NCBI GenBank assembly: GCA_021852225.1
Contig: JAJZOA010000150.1
Coordinates: 1 to 17,145, forward strand
DNA: 17,145 nt
Direction of reading: 5' to 3'
From: Planctomycetota bacterium
GTDB lineage: Bacteria > Planctomycetota > Phycisphaerae > WQYP01
Shown in pieces: positions 1-7,024 of the stretch. Each line of letters opens with the position of its first letter. The first letter of the stretch is position 1. Under the pieces are notes generated by a model that ran no database searches, was not told the DNA's origin, and saw nothing but the letters and a program-made list of their open reading frames with translations. The translations under genes were made by a program, and so were the position numbers.

Positions 1-1457
1 ATCTTCGTCGAAGCAACCATGTAAGGCTGATACTTCGGCAGGTAGCTTGCGTAACGCCGCGGCATGCCATAGGCACCGACCATCAATTGCGGGAAAAACG
101 TGAGGTTCACGCCGACAAACAGCATCACACAGGCGATTCTTGCCCAGAATTCATTGTACATTTTGCCAAACATTTTTGGCCACCAGTAATGAATGCCGCC
201 CAGCAGCGCAATAATCGTGCCGCCAAACATCACGTAATGGAAATGGCCCACCACGAAATAGGTATCATGCAGCACCACATCTTCCGCCAGCGCCCCCAAC
301 ACCACGCCGGTGAATCCACCGATGGTAAACAGGATAATAAATGAAAGGGCATACAGCATCGGCGTATCAAGCTGGATAGCGCCTTTGTACATCGTCGCCA
401 GCCAGTTCCAGACCTTGACCGCCGACGGAACCGCAACCAGGAAGGTAAGGAAGCTGAAAATTGCATCAAGCTCAGCGGACTGACCATTGACAAACAAATG
501 ATGGCCCCAAACCATAAATCCGATCAGCGCAATGGCCAGCGAACTGAACGCAATAAACTCATAACCGAAAATGTGCTTGCGGCTGAAGGTTGGCACGATT
601 TCCGAAATAATGCCCATGGCCGGCAAAATCATGATGTACACCGCCGGATGCGAATAAAACCAGAAAAAGTGCTGGAAAAGCACTGGATTTCCCCCGAGTG
701 CCGGATTAAAAATGCCGATGCCCATAACCCGTTCCACGATCAGCAGCAGCAGCGTGACTCCCAGCACCGGCGTTGCCGCCACCTGAATTACAGCGGTGGC
801 ATACGTGGCCCACAGGAACAGCGGCATGCGGAACCAGGTCATGCCATGCGGGCGAAGTTTGTGAATTGTCACGATGAAATTCAATCCCGTGAAAATCGAG
901 CTGAAACCGAGGAGAAATATGCCCGATACCATCAGCACGACATAGGTGGATGTATCAATGCTATAAGGAGTGTAAAAAGTCCATCCCGTGTCTACGGCAC
1001 CCATAATGGTGGATGCAATAGCCAGCAGCGCACCGAAAATGTAAAGCCAGAAGCTGAACAGGTTCAGCCGCGGAAAGGCCACATCCTTGGCACCCAGCAT
1101 TAACGGAAGGGCAAAATTGCCCAAGGCACCGGGAATCATCGGCACCAGCACCATGAACACCATAATGATTCCGTGCAGCGTAAACACCTGGTTGTAATGC
1201 TTGTATGCGGTGTAACTGGATTGAATGGTCCCTGTGCCGTGAAATATCAAACCCGTCGGCACCAGCAACTGCGTTCGTACCACTTCCGCCAGCATGCCGC
1301 CGATAAAAAACAGCGTCAGGCCGGCCGTCAGATACATCAGGCCGATCCGCTTATGATCAAGTGTGAACAGCCACGACCAGATCGTGTTGGTTTGATTCAG
1401 GTAATTCTTCTTTTTGCCGACCGCGAGGTCCGCTTCGCGAATGCTCATGGTAGTCAT
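1..1457 (-). CDS. coxA: Cytochrome c oxidase subunit I, caa3 type (A2 heme-copper oxidase), C-terminus outside window
   Basis: This is the catalytic, multi-pass membrane subunit that reduces O2 to water and pumps protons. I translated 485 codons from ATG 1457; the frame is still open at the window edge, so the last helices are missing. GGAG at 1466-1469 lies 8 nt before the ATG, so I prefer it to the ATG at 1448. Visible ligands are H95 (heme a), H270 with Y274 (CuB and the His-Tyr pair), H319/H320 (CuB), H405 (heme a3) and H407 (heme a). H397-D398 is the Mg/Mn site. K348 of the K-channel and D125 at the D-channel entrance are kept. The residue after HP is Ala, not the Glu of A1 oxidases, and Tyr-Ser (Y268-S269) precedes H270. 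That is the family signature of A2 enzymes such as the Thermus and Rhodothermus caa3. It follows coxB after 54 nt as the last gene visible in the operon. Subunit III is expected next, beyond position 1. Confidence 0.97.
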   Translation of the reverse strand, partial: MTTMSIREADLAVGKKKNYLNQTNTIWSWLFTLDHKRIGLMYLTAGLTLFFIGGMLAEVVRTQLLVPTGLIFHGTGTIQSSYTAYKHYNQVFTLHGIIMVFMVLVPMIPGALGNFALPLMLGAKDVAFPRLNLFSFWLYIFGALLAIASTIMGAVDTGWTFYTPYSIDTSTYVVLMVSGIFLLGFSSIFTGLNFIVTIHKLRPHGMTWFRMPLFLWATYATAVIQVAATPVLGVTLLLLIVERVMGIGIFNPALGGNPVLFQHFFWFYSHPAVYIMILPAMGIISEIVPTFSRKHIFGYEFIAFSSLAIALIGFMVWGHHLFVNGQSAELDAIFSFLTFLVAVPSAVKVWNWLATMYKGAIQLDTPMLYALSFIILFTIGGFTGVVLGALAEDVVLHDTYFVVGHFHYVMFGGTIIALLGGIHYWWPKMFGKMYNEFWARIACVMLFVGVNLTFFPQLMVGAYGMPRRYASYLPKYQPYMVASTK

Positions 1458-1478
1458 TTGGCAACTCCGTTCTTATCG

Positions 1479-1499
1479 GCATCGTGGTGCAAACGATGC
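1479..1499 (-). other. Hairpin between coxB and coxA
   Basis: GCATCGT (1479-1485) and ACGATGC (1493-1499) form a perfect 7-bp stem around a seven-base loop, in the 54-nt gap between coxB and coxA. It lies about 10 nt upstream of the coxA ribosome-binding site. No U-run follows on the minus strand, so it is not a terminator. It may affect mRNA processing or coxA translation. Confidence 0.45.
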
Positions 1500-1511
1500 G
1501 CCAATTTCTTA

Positions 1512-3014
1512 TCATTTAGCCGCAGGCGGTTCCGTTGCCGCGCTGCGCCTGTCGCTTAATGAATTAATATACCAGATGATCGCATCCAGTTTTTTCGTTT
1601 GTTTCGCTCCGCCGGCCAATTGCGCCGCATACATGGCGGGCATAATAGGGGAATAAGTTTTCACTATCAGTTGGTCGGGGTTGATGATCATATCGCGAAG
1701 GAATCCATAATTCGCAATTTCGGTTTTGCCGTTGGTCAGCGCCTGCGGGTAGCCGGCAAGGTTTTTCCAGGAGGGACCAACCAGATGCGTTCCATTTACG
1801 GTATGGCAGGAATTACAACCCATTGAAAAATACAGCTTTTTTCCCATGGCCACCATCGCCGCTGGCAGGGGGGGGGAATTGGCCGCTGCCGAAGTCTTGG
1901 TTGTGGTAGTGCCTTGGCCACCGGCGGGCGACGCTTGGGGCGCGGCCCCCGGTATATTCGGCACCTTCGGACGCGACGCCGCGTTGGCGTGGGCGCTAAG
2001 CGTATTGATGTACCAGATCATCGCATTCAGTCGCCGCTGTCGGGTATGAGCTGGTCCGGCGAAATCATTGTAGAAATCTGGCATAATATTGCCGTAGTTC
2101 TTCACCAGCTTGCGACCGGGATACAAAATCGCCTGTTTAAGATATGCATAATCCGCTGTCACTGTTTGCCCGTTGGCCAGCAGCACCTGGCTGCCAGCGA
2201 GATCTTTCCATGTCGGCCCGGTGCCTGCGCTTCCGTCTACCGTATGGCAGCCGTTGCAGCCGTAGGTGCTGTAAAGGTCTTCGCCAACTTCGGAAAGTGG
2301 TACAGCTTTTCCGTTCTTCACCCAAATATTAGCGGCGGCCTTGAGATATTCGTTGAACTCTTCCGGCGCGGCGACGATTACTGGCGACCGCATCAGCGAA
2401 TGGCCATTGCCGCAATATTCCGCACATTGCAGTTCATAATGCCCCACGCGTGTCGGCTTGACCCAGATCGTCATCACGCGGCCGGGTACCACATCCTTCT
2501 GAATCGAAAGGCTCGGAATCCAGAAGCCGTGCAGCACATCCGATGAAGTCATCGAAAGCTTCACCGCCCGATTCACCGGAAGATACAGCGTGCTTGATAC
2601 GGCATGGTTCGGATAGGTGAAGGTCCAAGCCCATTTCTGCGCTTTAACGCCAATGTTATACGCGTTTGTCGGAGGGACGTTCATGTTCATGTAATACTTG
2701 AAACCAAGCGCAAAAATAACCATGACAATAATCAGCGGAATAATTGTCCAGGTTATTTCCAACGGCATGTTGTGGTCGGGGGATGGATCGGCGTGCTGGC
2801 GCGACGGCGTCCGCCGGTAGCGAATGCAAAAATAGACCGTCAATACCGTAATTAATGCGGTGAAGAAGATCGTTATTACAAAGAACAGTATCCACAGGAA
2901 TCGCACCTCCGGGCTGAAGGTGGATGCACCTTTGGGCAGCCACCAGTCGCCCGCGATGCGCGACAGCGATTGAAGCGATGGGGACAGTGCGTGGATTGAA
3001 TTTAACAGATTCAA
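1512..3014 (-). CDS. coxB: Cytochrome c oxidase subunit II with CuA and two fused cytochrome c domains
   Basis: This subunit accepts electrons and passes them through CuA to subunit I. The 500-residue protein has two membrane helices (about 39-63 and 86-105) and a cupredoxin domain (about 120-220). The CuA ligands are H162, C197, E199 (backbone), C201, H205 and M208. Two cytochrome c domains follow. Domain 1 (about 244-340) has CxxCH at 253-257 and probable Met ligand M311. Domain 2 (about 391-487) has CxxCH at 400-404 and M458. An Ala/Pro/Thr/Gly linker (341-390) joins them. Typical caa3 subunit II has one heme domain, so this protein is longer than usual by a full domain. The start is TTG 3014, overlapping the sco stop as TTGA. 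GGGAG at 3022-3026 lies 7 nt upstream, which supports this rare start and suggests translational coupling. Domain 2 closely matches the cytochrome encoded at 4134-4898. Confidence 0.96.
   Translation of the reverse strand: MNLLNSIHALSPSLQSLSRIAGDWWLPKGASTFSPEVRFLWILFFVITIFFTALITVLTVYFCIRYRRTPSRQHADPSPDHNMPLEITWTIIPLIIVMVIFALGFKYYMNMNVPPTNAYNIGVKAQKWAWTFTYPNHAVSSTLYLPVNRAVKLSMTSSDVLHGFWIPSLSIQKDVVPGRVMTIWVKPTRVGHYELQCAEYCGNGHSLMRSPVIVAAPEEFNEYLKAAANIWVKNGKAVPLSEVGEDLYSTYGCNGCHTVDGSAGTGPTWKDLAGSQVLLANGQTVTADYAYLKQAILYPGRKLVKNYGNIMPDFYNDFAGPAHTRQRRLNAMIWYINTLSAHANAASRPKVPNIPGAAPQASPAGGQGTTTTKTSAAANSPPLPAAMVAMGKKLYFSMGCNSCHTVNGTHLVGPSWKNLAGYPQALTNGKTEIANYGFLRDMIINPDQLIVKTYSPIMPAMYAAQLAGGAKQTKKLDAIIWYINSLSDRRSAATEPPAAK
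1868..1876. repeat. Nine-base homopolymer (G9 on +, C9 in coxB mRNA)
   Basis: Nine consecutive G on the plus strand read as C9 in coxB, spanning codons S380 to L383 in the linker between the two cytochrome c domains. Loss or gain of one base would put a stop within a few dozen codons and remove heme domain 2. The given sequence is in frame. Confidence 0.85.
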
Positions 3015-3925
3015 GGTTTTGCTCCCGTGGCAGACGGACCGCGATGCTTATGTTCCCAATAAAACAGTGACCCGAACATGGCTCCCAGGCCCACCACAAC
3101 GGCTACCCCCGCCAGCGTCATCACGCGAAGGGCAATCGGCGTGTATTTGCCGGTATTCGGATTAAATTGACAGCATAAAAGCAGTATCTGATCAAAAATA
3201 TTGGTAATTCGATTGTCGCCCGCTTGCACCAATGCCAGATTCACATTGGCGGGGTTGTATTTAATGCCAAAAAAATAATTGGAAAGTCGTCCACCAGGGG
3301 TGCAAATATATATGCACGCTGCATGGTTGTATTGCCCCAGTGCTGGATAATACACATAGTGAAATCCGACCGCTTTGGTTATCTTTGCAATCGCAGCCTG
3401 ATTTCCCACCAGAAAATGCCAGTGTTTTTCCAAACCGGCCGCATCGGACGACGCCGCCATGTAGCTGGCTTTTTTCAGCCGGGCGGCGTGGGGTGTATCC
3501 GTGGGGTCGAAGCTTATGGTTATGACATCATAATCTGACCCGATGCGGGCCGAAATTTTGTTAAGAGTGTGAACCAGACCCATCTGAACAAAATTGCATA
3601 CGCCAGGGCAGCGAAAATATACAAAATCCAGAATGACCGGACGGCCTTTGTGAAAATAATCACCAAGCCGGACCTGCTGGCCGTGGCTGTTCGTGAATTC
3701 AAGACTCAGCGGTAACTTTCCACCAGGATGTGGGGATATGCCCGCATGGACGCTATCTCGCGCGGTTTGAACCGCATTCTGAATCGAGTTAAAATCCGCT
3801 TTGGCGGGGCTTGCTCCAAAGACGCCAATCGTCAATCCCCCGATGGCCAGCCAAAGCGCAGCACCGATTCCAAAGCGAGCTCGCCGCTTGGGTATCGGTT
3901 CATTCTGCACCCTTGTCTGTACCAT
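3011..3925 (-). CDS. SCO1/SenC-type copper chaperone
   Basis: SCO proteins are membrane-anchored thioredoxin-fold proteins that bind copper and help to assemble the CuA centre of oxidase subunit II. The 304-residue protein has the copper-binding CxxxC at C106-C110 and the conserved distal His at H201. A Ser-Phe-Asp-Pro strand lies at 138-141. The N-terminal hydrophobic stretch at 17-40 is a signal or anchor. A second hydrophobic segment (about 265-290) ends the protein. This C-terminal helix, preceded by a short segment with a Cys pair (C251-C252), is familiar to me from SCO proteins in ACIII/cox operons. ATG 3925 has AGGAA about 12 nt upstream. The gene overlaps coxB by 4 nt, which matches its likely target. 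No other gene in the window looks like a copper-insertion factor. Confidence 0.93.
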   Translation of the reverse strand: MVQTRVQNEPIPKRRARFGIGAALWLAIGGLTIGVFGASPAKADFNSIQNAVQTARDSVHAGISPHPGGKLPLSLEFTNSHGQQVRLGDYFHKGRPVILDFVYFRCPGVCNFVQMGLVHTLNKISARIGSDYDVITISFDPTDTPHAARLKKASYMAASSDAAGLEKHWHFLVGNQAAIAKITKAVGFHYVYYPALGQYNHAACIYICTPGGRLSNYFFGIKYNPANVNLALVQAGDNRITNIFDQILLLCCQFNPNTGKYTPIALRVMTLAGVAVVVGLGAMFGSLFYWEHKHRGPSATGAKP

Positions 3926-4133
3926 ATCGTTTAATGTTCCTTTGTCTTTTTGGCCCGGCGCAATCTGAAACCGGCTGTTTAAAACCCGGATTGCTCTATT
4001 GGCCGGTCATTACCGCAACGCCTCTGATTATAGCCGCCAGAATCTTCAAAAACGGATCAGGACTCCTTTTTCGTCAGCCACAGGCAACTGGCCTGTGCGG
4101 CAGCGGTGCCGCTTCCCATTTGTTCCTATTTTA
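3926..4133. other. 208-nt spacer between cytochrome c gene and sco
   Basis: This is the longest gap inside the respiratory operon. It holds a 7-bp hairpin (4079-4097) and, overlapping it, a second possible stem of 6 bp with a GCGG loop around 4094-4109. A perfect minus-strand TATAAT lies at 4032-4027. A minus-strand ORF of only 20 codons (4119-4057) has AGGAA just upstream, but I do not recognise its peptide. No T-tract follows the hairpin in the direction of transcription, so read-through into sco is expected. The TATAAT could add an internal promoter for sco-coxB-coxA, but I found no good -35 box at normal spacing. Confidence 0.5.
4079..4097 (-). other. Intercistronic hairpin, 7-bp stem
   Basis: CACAGGC (4079-4085) pairs perfectly with GCCTGTG (4091-4097) around a five-base loop. 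It lies about 37 nt downstream of the cytochrome c stop codon. No U-run follows in the minus direction, so it is not a standard intrinsic terminator. It could stabilise or mark the 3' end of the upstream act transcript. Confidence 0.4.
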
Positions 4134-4898
4134 TCATTTTGCCGGGCCATCTGGAACTGGTGGCTGCGTGGCCTTACTGGATTTATTACTCAAAGTATTA
4201 ATGTACCAGATAATGGCATTCAGCTTGGTTTCATGCGGATGTTTTGGACCGGAAAGTTGTGCCGCATATATCGCGGGCATTATGGGAGGAACCCCTTTGA
4301 CCACAAGTTTATTCGGATGCAGAATCATATACCGCATAAACTTATAATCCGCGACTACCGTCTTGCCATTCGTAAGCGCTTGCGGATAACCCGCCAGGTT
4401 CTTCCAGGTGGGACCAACCAAGGCCTTGCCATTTACCGTGTGGCACGCATTGCAGCCCATGGAAACATAAAGTTTGGCTCCTAGAATGTGCAAGGCAACT
4501 TTCGGAGCGGGGGCACCGGTCGACATTTTTTCCGGCTTTGTGGCCAATAATACCGGCGGCAATGCGGTGTTGTATTCTGCTAATTCCATATCGGTTGCCA
4601 GGGCCACGCCAACCGTCGCCTTTTTATGTGAAAAGCTCGTCCAGTGCGGCTGCAAATCAGCCAATTGTCGGGCCTCAATTTTCGCGGCCCAATCGCCAAC
4701 CGACGCCATTCGTTCCCGTTGAACCTCATGACGGTAATGGTGGAAATAGGCGGAAACCGCAATAATCAGAAATGCGACAAACAACACCAGAAATGTGCCA
4801 ATAAGGATGATACTTTTGGCATCTGTTCCGTCATTGGAAACAGAATTCGGGTGTGCCTTCGCAATCGGGTCATGGTGTGGTTGGTTTGATTCAGACAT
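4134..4898 (-). CDS. Membrane-anchored monoheme cytochrome c of the ACIII/caa3 operon
   Basis: The 254-residue protein has a hydrophilic His-rich N-terminus (1-28), one membrane helix (about 29-51) and a periplasmic region (about 52-130) without a heme motif. A class I cytochrome c domain (about 138-236) follows, with CxxCH at 149-153 and probable Met ligand M207. The heme domain is 55/76 identical by hand alignment to the last cytochrome domain of CoxB, so the two are paralogues. Position between actF and sco suggests it carries electrons from ACIII to the caa3 oxidase, or is an extra subunit of their complex. The middle region contains a Met-Glu-Leu-Ala stretch (104-107). It resembles, weakly, small single-helix proteins that I recall at this place in other ACIII operons. 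ATG 4898 is preceded by an AGGTG ribosome-binding site that overlaps the actF stop region. The gap to actF is 8 nt, so translation is probably coupled. Confidence 0.9.
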   Translation of the reverse strand: MSESNQPHHDPIAKAHPNSVSNDGTDAKSIILIGTFLVLFVAFLIIAVSAYFHHYRHEVQRERMASVGDWAAKIEARQLADLQPHWTSFSHKKATVGVALATDMELAEYNTALPPVLLATKPEKMSTGAPAPKVALHILGAKLYVSMGCNACHTVNGKALVGPTWKNLAGYPQALTNGKTVVADYKFMRYMILHPNKLVVKGVPPIMPAIYAAQLSGPKHPHETKLNAIIWYINTLSNKSSKATQPPVPDGPAK

Positions 4899-4906
4899 AG
4901 GTCACC

Positions 4907-6229
4907 TCAAAAATTTTCAAACGCAAGGGATTCCGGAAGCTTTGGATCCTTAAGCGGAAGCAGTGATCCGCGTTGCAGTAAATAGCAAGTATGCGCCATA
5001 AACAATGAACCAATTCCCATCAGGCACAGCAAACTTGTTGCCAACGCCATCGGGTGCAGCGGCAGCCAGGCAATTTTCGCCAAATCGTGTGGCAGCACAT
5101 ACGGATTAAATTTGTGAATACCCGCCATCGCTTTTTGTCCGATTTTTGTCGCCGACCATACCTGAGGCTGGATTTGCTCAAAAAAGTCCAGATAGGCAAA
5201 GAATAGCAGCCATATACACCAGAACGCCAGCAATGGCTTTTTTCGCTTGGACTGTCGTGGCAGCATTCCGAAAAGCGGAATAATAAAGTGCCCAAGGAAC
5301 AATGCAATCGTCAGCACCAGCCATGGACCCATGTCGCGAACAAGATAGTTGAGAGTTTCATCCGGCTTGTTGGCGTACCAGATAAGCATGTACTGGGCAA
5401 ATCCCAGATAGGTCCAGAACATGGCCCAGGCGAAAAGCCAGCGGCCCATATCCTCGTAATGCTCCGCACTTACCGCGTTCTTGAGCCTTCCGCCCGCCTG
5501 CAGGATCATCGTCAGAAGAGGAAGAACCGCATAAATCATCATCGCGGTGGCGGCGAAGAAGAACCCAGGATCAATATACGTAATCCATGTTGGTTCCAGT
5601 GTCATAAGCAGGTCGGCACCCGCCATGTTTATCACCCAGAATATAGTCAGGTAGCACCAGGCGGAATTCCATTGCAGGGTCAGCAGACGCCTGACCTTGC
5701 CATCCTGATCCTGTTTGAGCGAAGCAAATCGCATGTACACGCTGATTCCGATAAGGGCAACGGCGTAAAGCGCCATCCGGATGTAGAAAAACTGCGGATT
5801 CAGATAGCCGATCTTGTTGTGCAGGTCCGGCGTGGAATTCATGTACGTGGCGCTCATCCAAGGATACAACTGCCGCATTCCGAAAATGATCGGGATAAAC
5901 AGCACCAGCAGGGGCACAAAATTTCCCGCCAGTCCTTCGGCCAGTCGGCGAACCACCACACTCCAGGTTGACCGGAATAAATGATGCCCGATTACAAACA
6001 ACAATGCGCTCGCACCGATGGCAAAACAGAATACCCACGCCGTCAGGTAGCTGAAAAAGAATTGGCGCAGATGGTCGTGCATCGCCATGCCAAGACCGAA
6101 AGCAATGCCCAGCGAAATCACACCTAAGGCACCAAAAATGCCCATCCACCGGGTGCCGGCGCTTTCCAGGTATAACTCTTCACGAGTTCCCAGTCTGATG
6201 ACCTGTTCTGATGATTCACTCATGGTCAC
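4907..6229 (-). CDS. actF: Alternative Complex III subunit ActF (NrfD-like integral membrane protein)
   Basis: ActF is one of two large membrane subunits of the quinol:electron-acceptor oxidoreductase and is related to ActC and the NrfD/PsrC family. The 440-residue protein is highly hydrophobic with about ten helices, beginning near residue 29 after a short cytoplasmic N-terminus. Family features I recognise are the Gln-Trp-Asn segment at 186-188 leading to Leu-Glu-Pro (211-213). Also present is the stretch at about 258-292, with a His-Tyr-Glu-Asp start, Phe-Trp-Thr-Tyr, and a Leu-Ile-Trp-Tyr-Ala-Asn end. GTG 6229 has GGAG 5 nt upstream; ATG 6223, two codons on, is an alternative with 11-nt spacing. 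It follows actE by 10 nt and precedes the cytochrome gene by 8 nt. In ACIII, ActF is thought to contribute to proton translocation; nothing in this sequence tests that. Confidence 0.95.
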   Translation of the reverse strand: MTMSESSEQVIRLGTREELYLESAGTRWMGIFGALGVISLGIAFGLGMAMHDHLRQFFFSYLTAWVFCFAIGASALLFVIGHHLFRSTWSVVVRRLAEGLAGNFVPLLVLFIPIIFGMRQLYPWMSATYMNSTPDLHNKIGYLNPQFFYIRMALYAVALIGISVYMRFASLKQDQDGKVRRLLTLQWNSAWCYLTIFWVINMAGADLLMTLEPTWITYIDPGFFFAATAMMIYAVLPLLTMILQAGGRLKNAVSAEHYEDMGRWLFAWAMFWTYLGFAQYMLIWYANKPDETLNYLVRDMGPWLVLTIALFLGHFIIPLFGMLPRQSKRKKPLLAFWCIWLLFFAYLDFFEQIQPQVWSATKIGQKAMAGIHKFNPYVLPHDLAKIAWLPLHPMALATSLLCLMGIGSLFMAHTCYLLQRGSLLPLKDPKLPESLAFENF

Positions 6230-6239
6230 TCATGCTCCG

Positions 6240-7022
6240 TTATTGGCCGCCTCGGGCGGGCATATCCTTTAATTCAGTTCTGGTTCCGGCGGGCAACCGC
6301 GCGGGGGCGACCACTTTTTGTGACATTCCCAACACACGGACGTAGGACACAATCGCCCAGCGGTCGACCACGGGTATTTGATCCTTATACGCCGCCATCG
6401 CCGCAATGCCGTTTGTGATGACATTGTAAATGCCGCCATCCGGCAGGGCCTGTACACCTATCAGCGTCAGGTTACTGGGTTGAACCCATGTGCCCGCATC
6501 GCTGCTGTCGCCGCCCTGGCGAAGTTCGTTGTCATAAATATTCACCGTGCCGTTACCCTCACCGTTATAGCCGTGGCAGGGGGCACAGAATATGTCGAAT
6601 TGCTCTTTACCGCGGGCAATCAGTCGCCGTGTGACCGGAATCGGAATGTGGTTGATAAAGTTCGCCTGTCCTTTGTTCAGAACCTCACCATACATGACGC
6701 GCTGATACTGGATTCCGTTCCCCAAGACCACGTGGTCTTTGGCCCAGTCCCGCGGGTGGGCTCTCTGCTCGGCCATATTGTCAAACACAAAATCCTGCCA
6801 TGCCAGCGTACCGGGAATATGTGGCCGCATGCCCCGATGATCGGCAAACAGATCACTGCTGCGCTGCGGCTTCAAATAAGCCATTTTGTCCATATCCTGA
6901 ATAATCGCGATGCGCGGTATATCCGTGCGTTCATAGCGACGATCGGCAATGACGGCCAGCGGTATCAGCGCCGCCATCACGATACTGCCTATCAGGAAAA
7001 ACAGCATTGCTTTGGGATTCAT
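6240..7022 (-). CDS. actE: Alternative Complex III monoheme cytochrome c subunit ActE
   Basis: ActE is a periplasm-facing monoheme cytochrome c subunit that relays electrons out of ACIII. The 260-residue protein has an N-terminal membrane helix (about 5-25), then a family-typical segment with Met-Arg-Pro near 65-67. A single CxxCH lies at 146-150, and M209 is the likely distal ligand in the Gly-Ile-Ala-Ala-Met context. I see no lipobox cysteine near the helix, so it is probably anchored by an uncleaved helix rather than by lipid, as some ActE proteins are. ATG 7022 has AAGGA shortly upstream inside the end of actD, and the gap to actD is only 2 nt. Confidence 0.96.
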   Translation of the reverse strand: MNPKAMLFFLIGSIVMAALIPLAVIADRRYERTDIPRIAIIQDMDKMAYLKPQRSSDLFADHRGMRPHIPGTLAWQDFVFDNMAEQRAHPRDWAKDHVVLGNGIQYQRVMYGEVLNKGQANFINHIPIPVTRRLIARGKEQFDIFCAPCHGYNGEGNGTVNIYDNELRQGGDSSDAGTWVQPSNLTLIGVQALPDGGIYNVITNGIAAMAAYKDQIPVVDRWAIVSYVRVLGMSQKVVAPARLPAGTRTELKDMPARGGQ

Positions 7023-7024
7023 AC

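Noticed and set aside
498..1103. 201-codon plus-strand ORF
   Set aside because: It lies wholly opposite coxA, whose conserved ligands are clear. Its translation is rich in His, Arg and Gln and resembles no family, which is typical of antisense reading.
1914..2546. 210-codon plus-strand ORF
   Set aside because: It is antisense to the coxB cytochrome and CuA regions, with no recognisable domain and no ribosome-binding site that I can see.
4057..4119. 20-codon ORF with a ribosome-binding site between the cytochrome gene and sco
   Set aside because: It is too short to judge and its peptide resembles nothing I know. It is kept only as an observation, not called as a gene.
5288..5971. 227-codon plus-strand ORF
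   Set aside because: It is antisense to actF and has low-complexity His/Gln/Arg composition.
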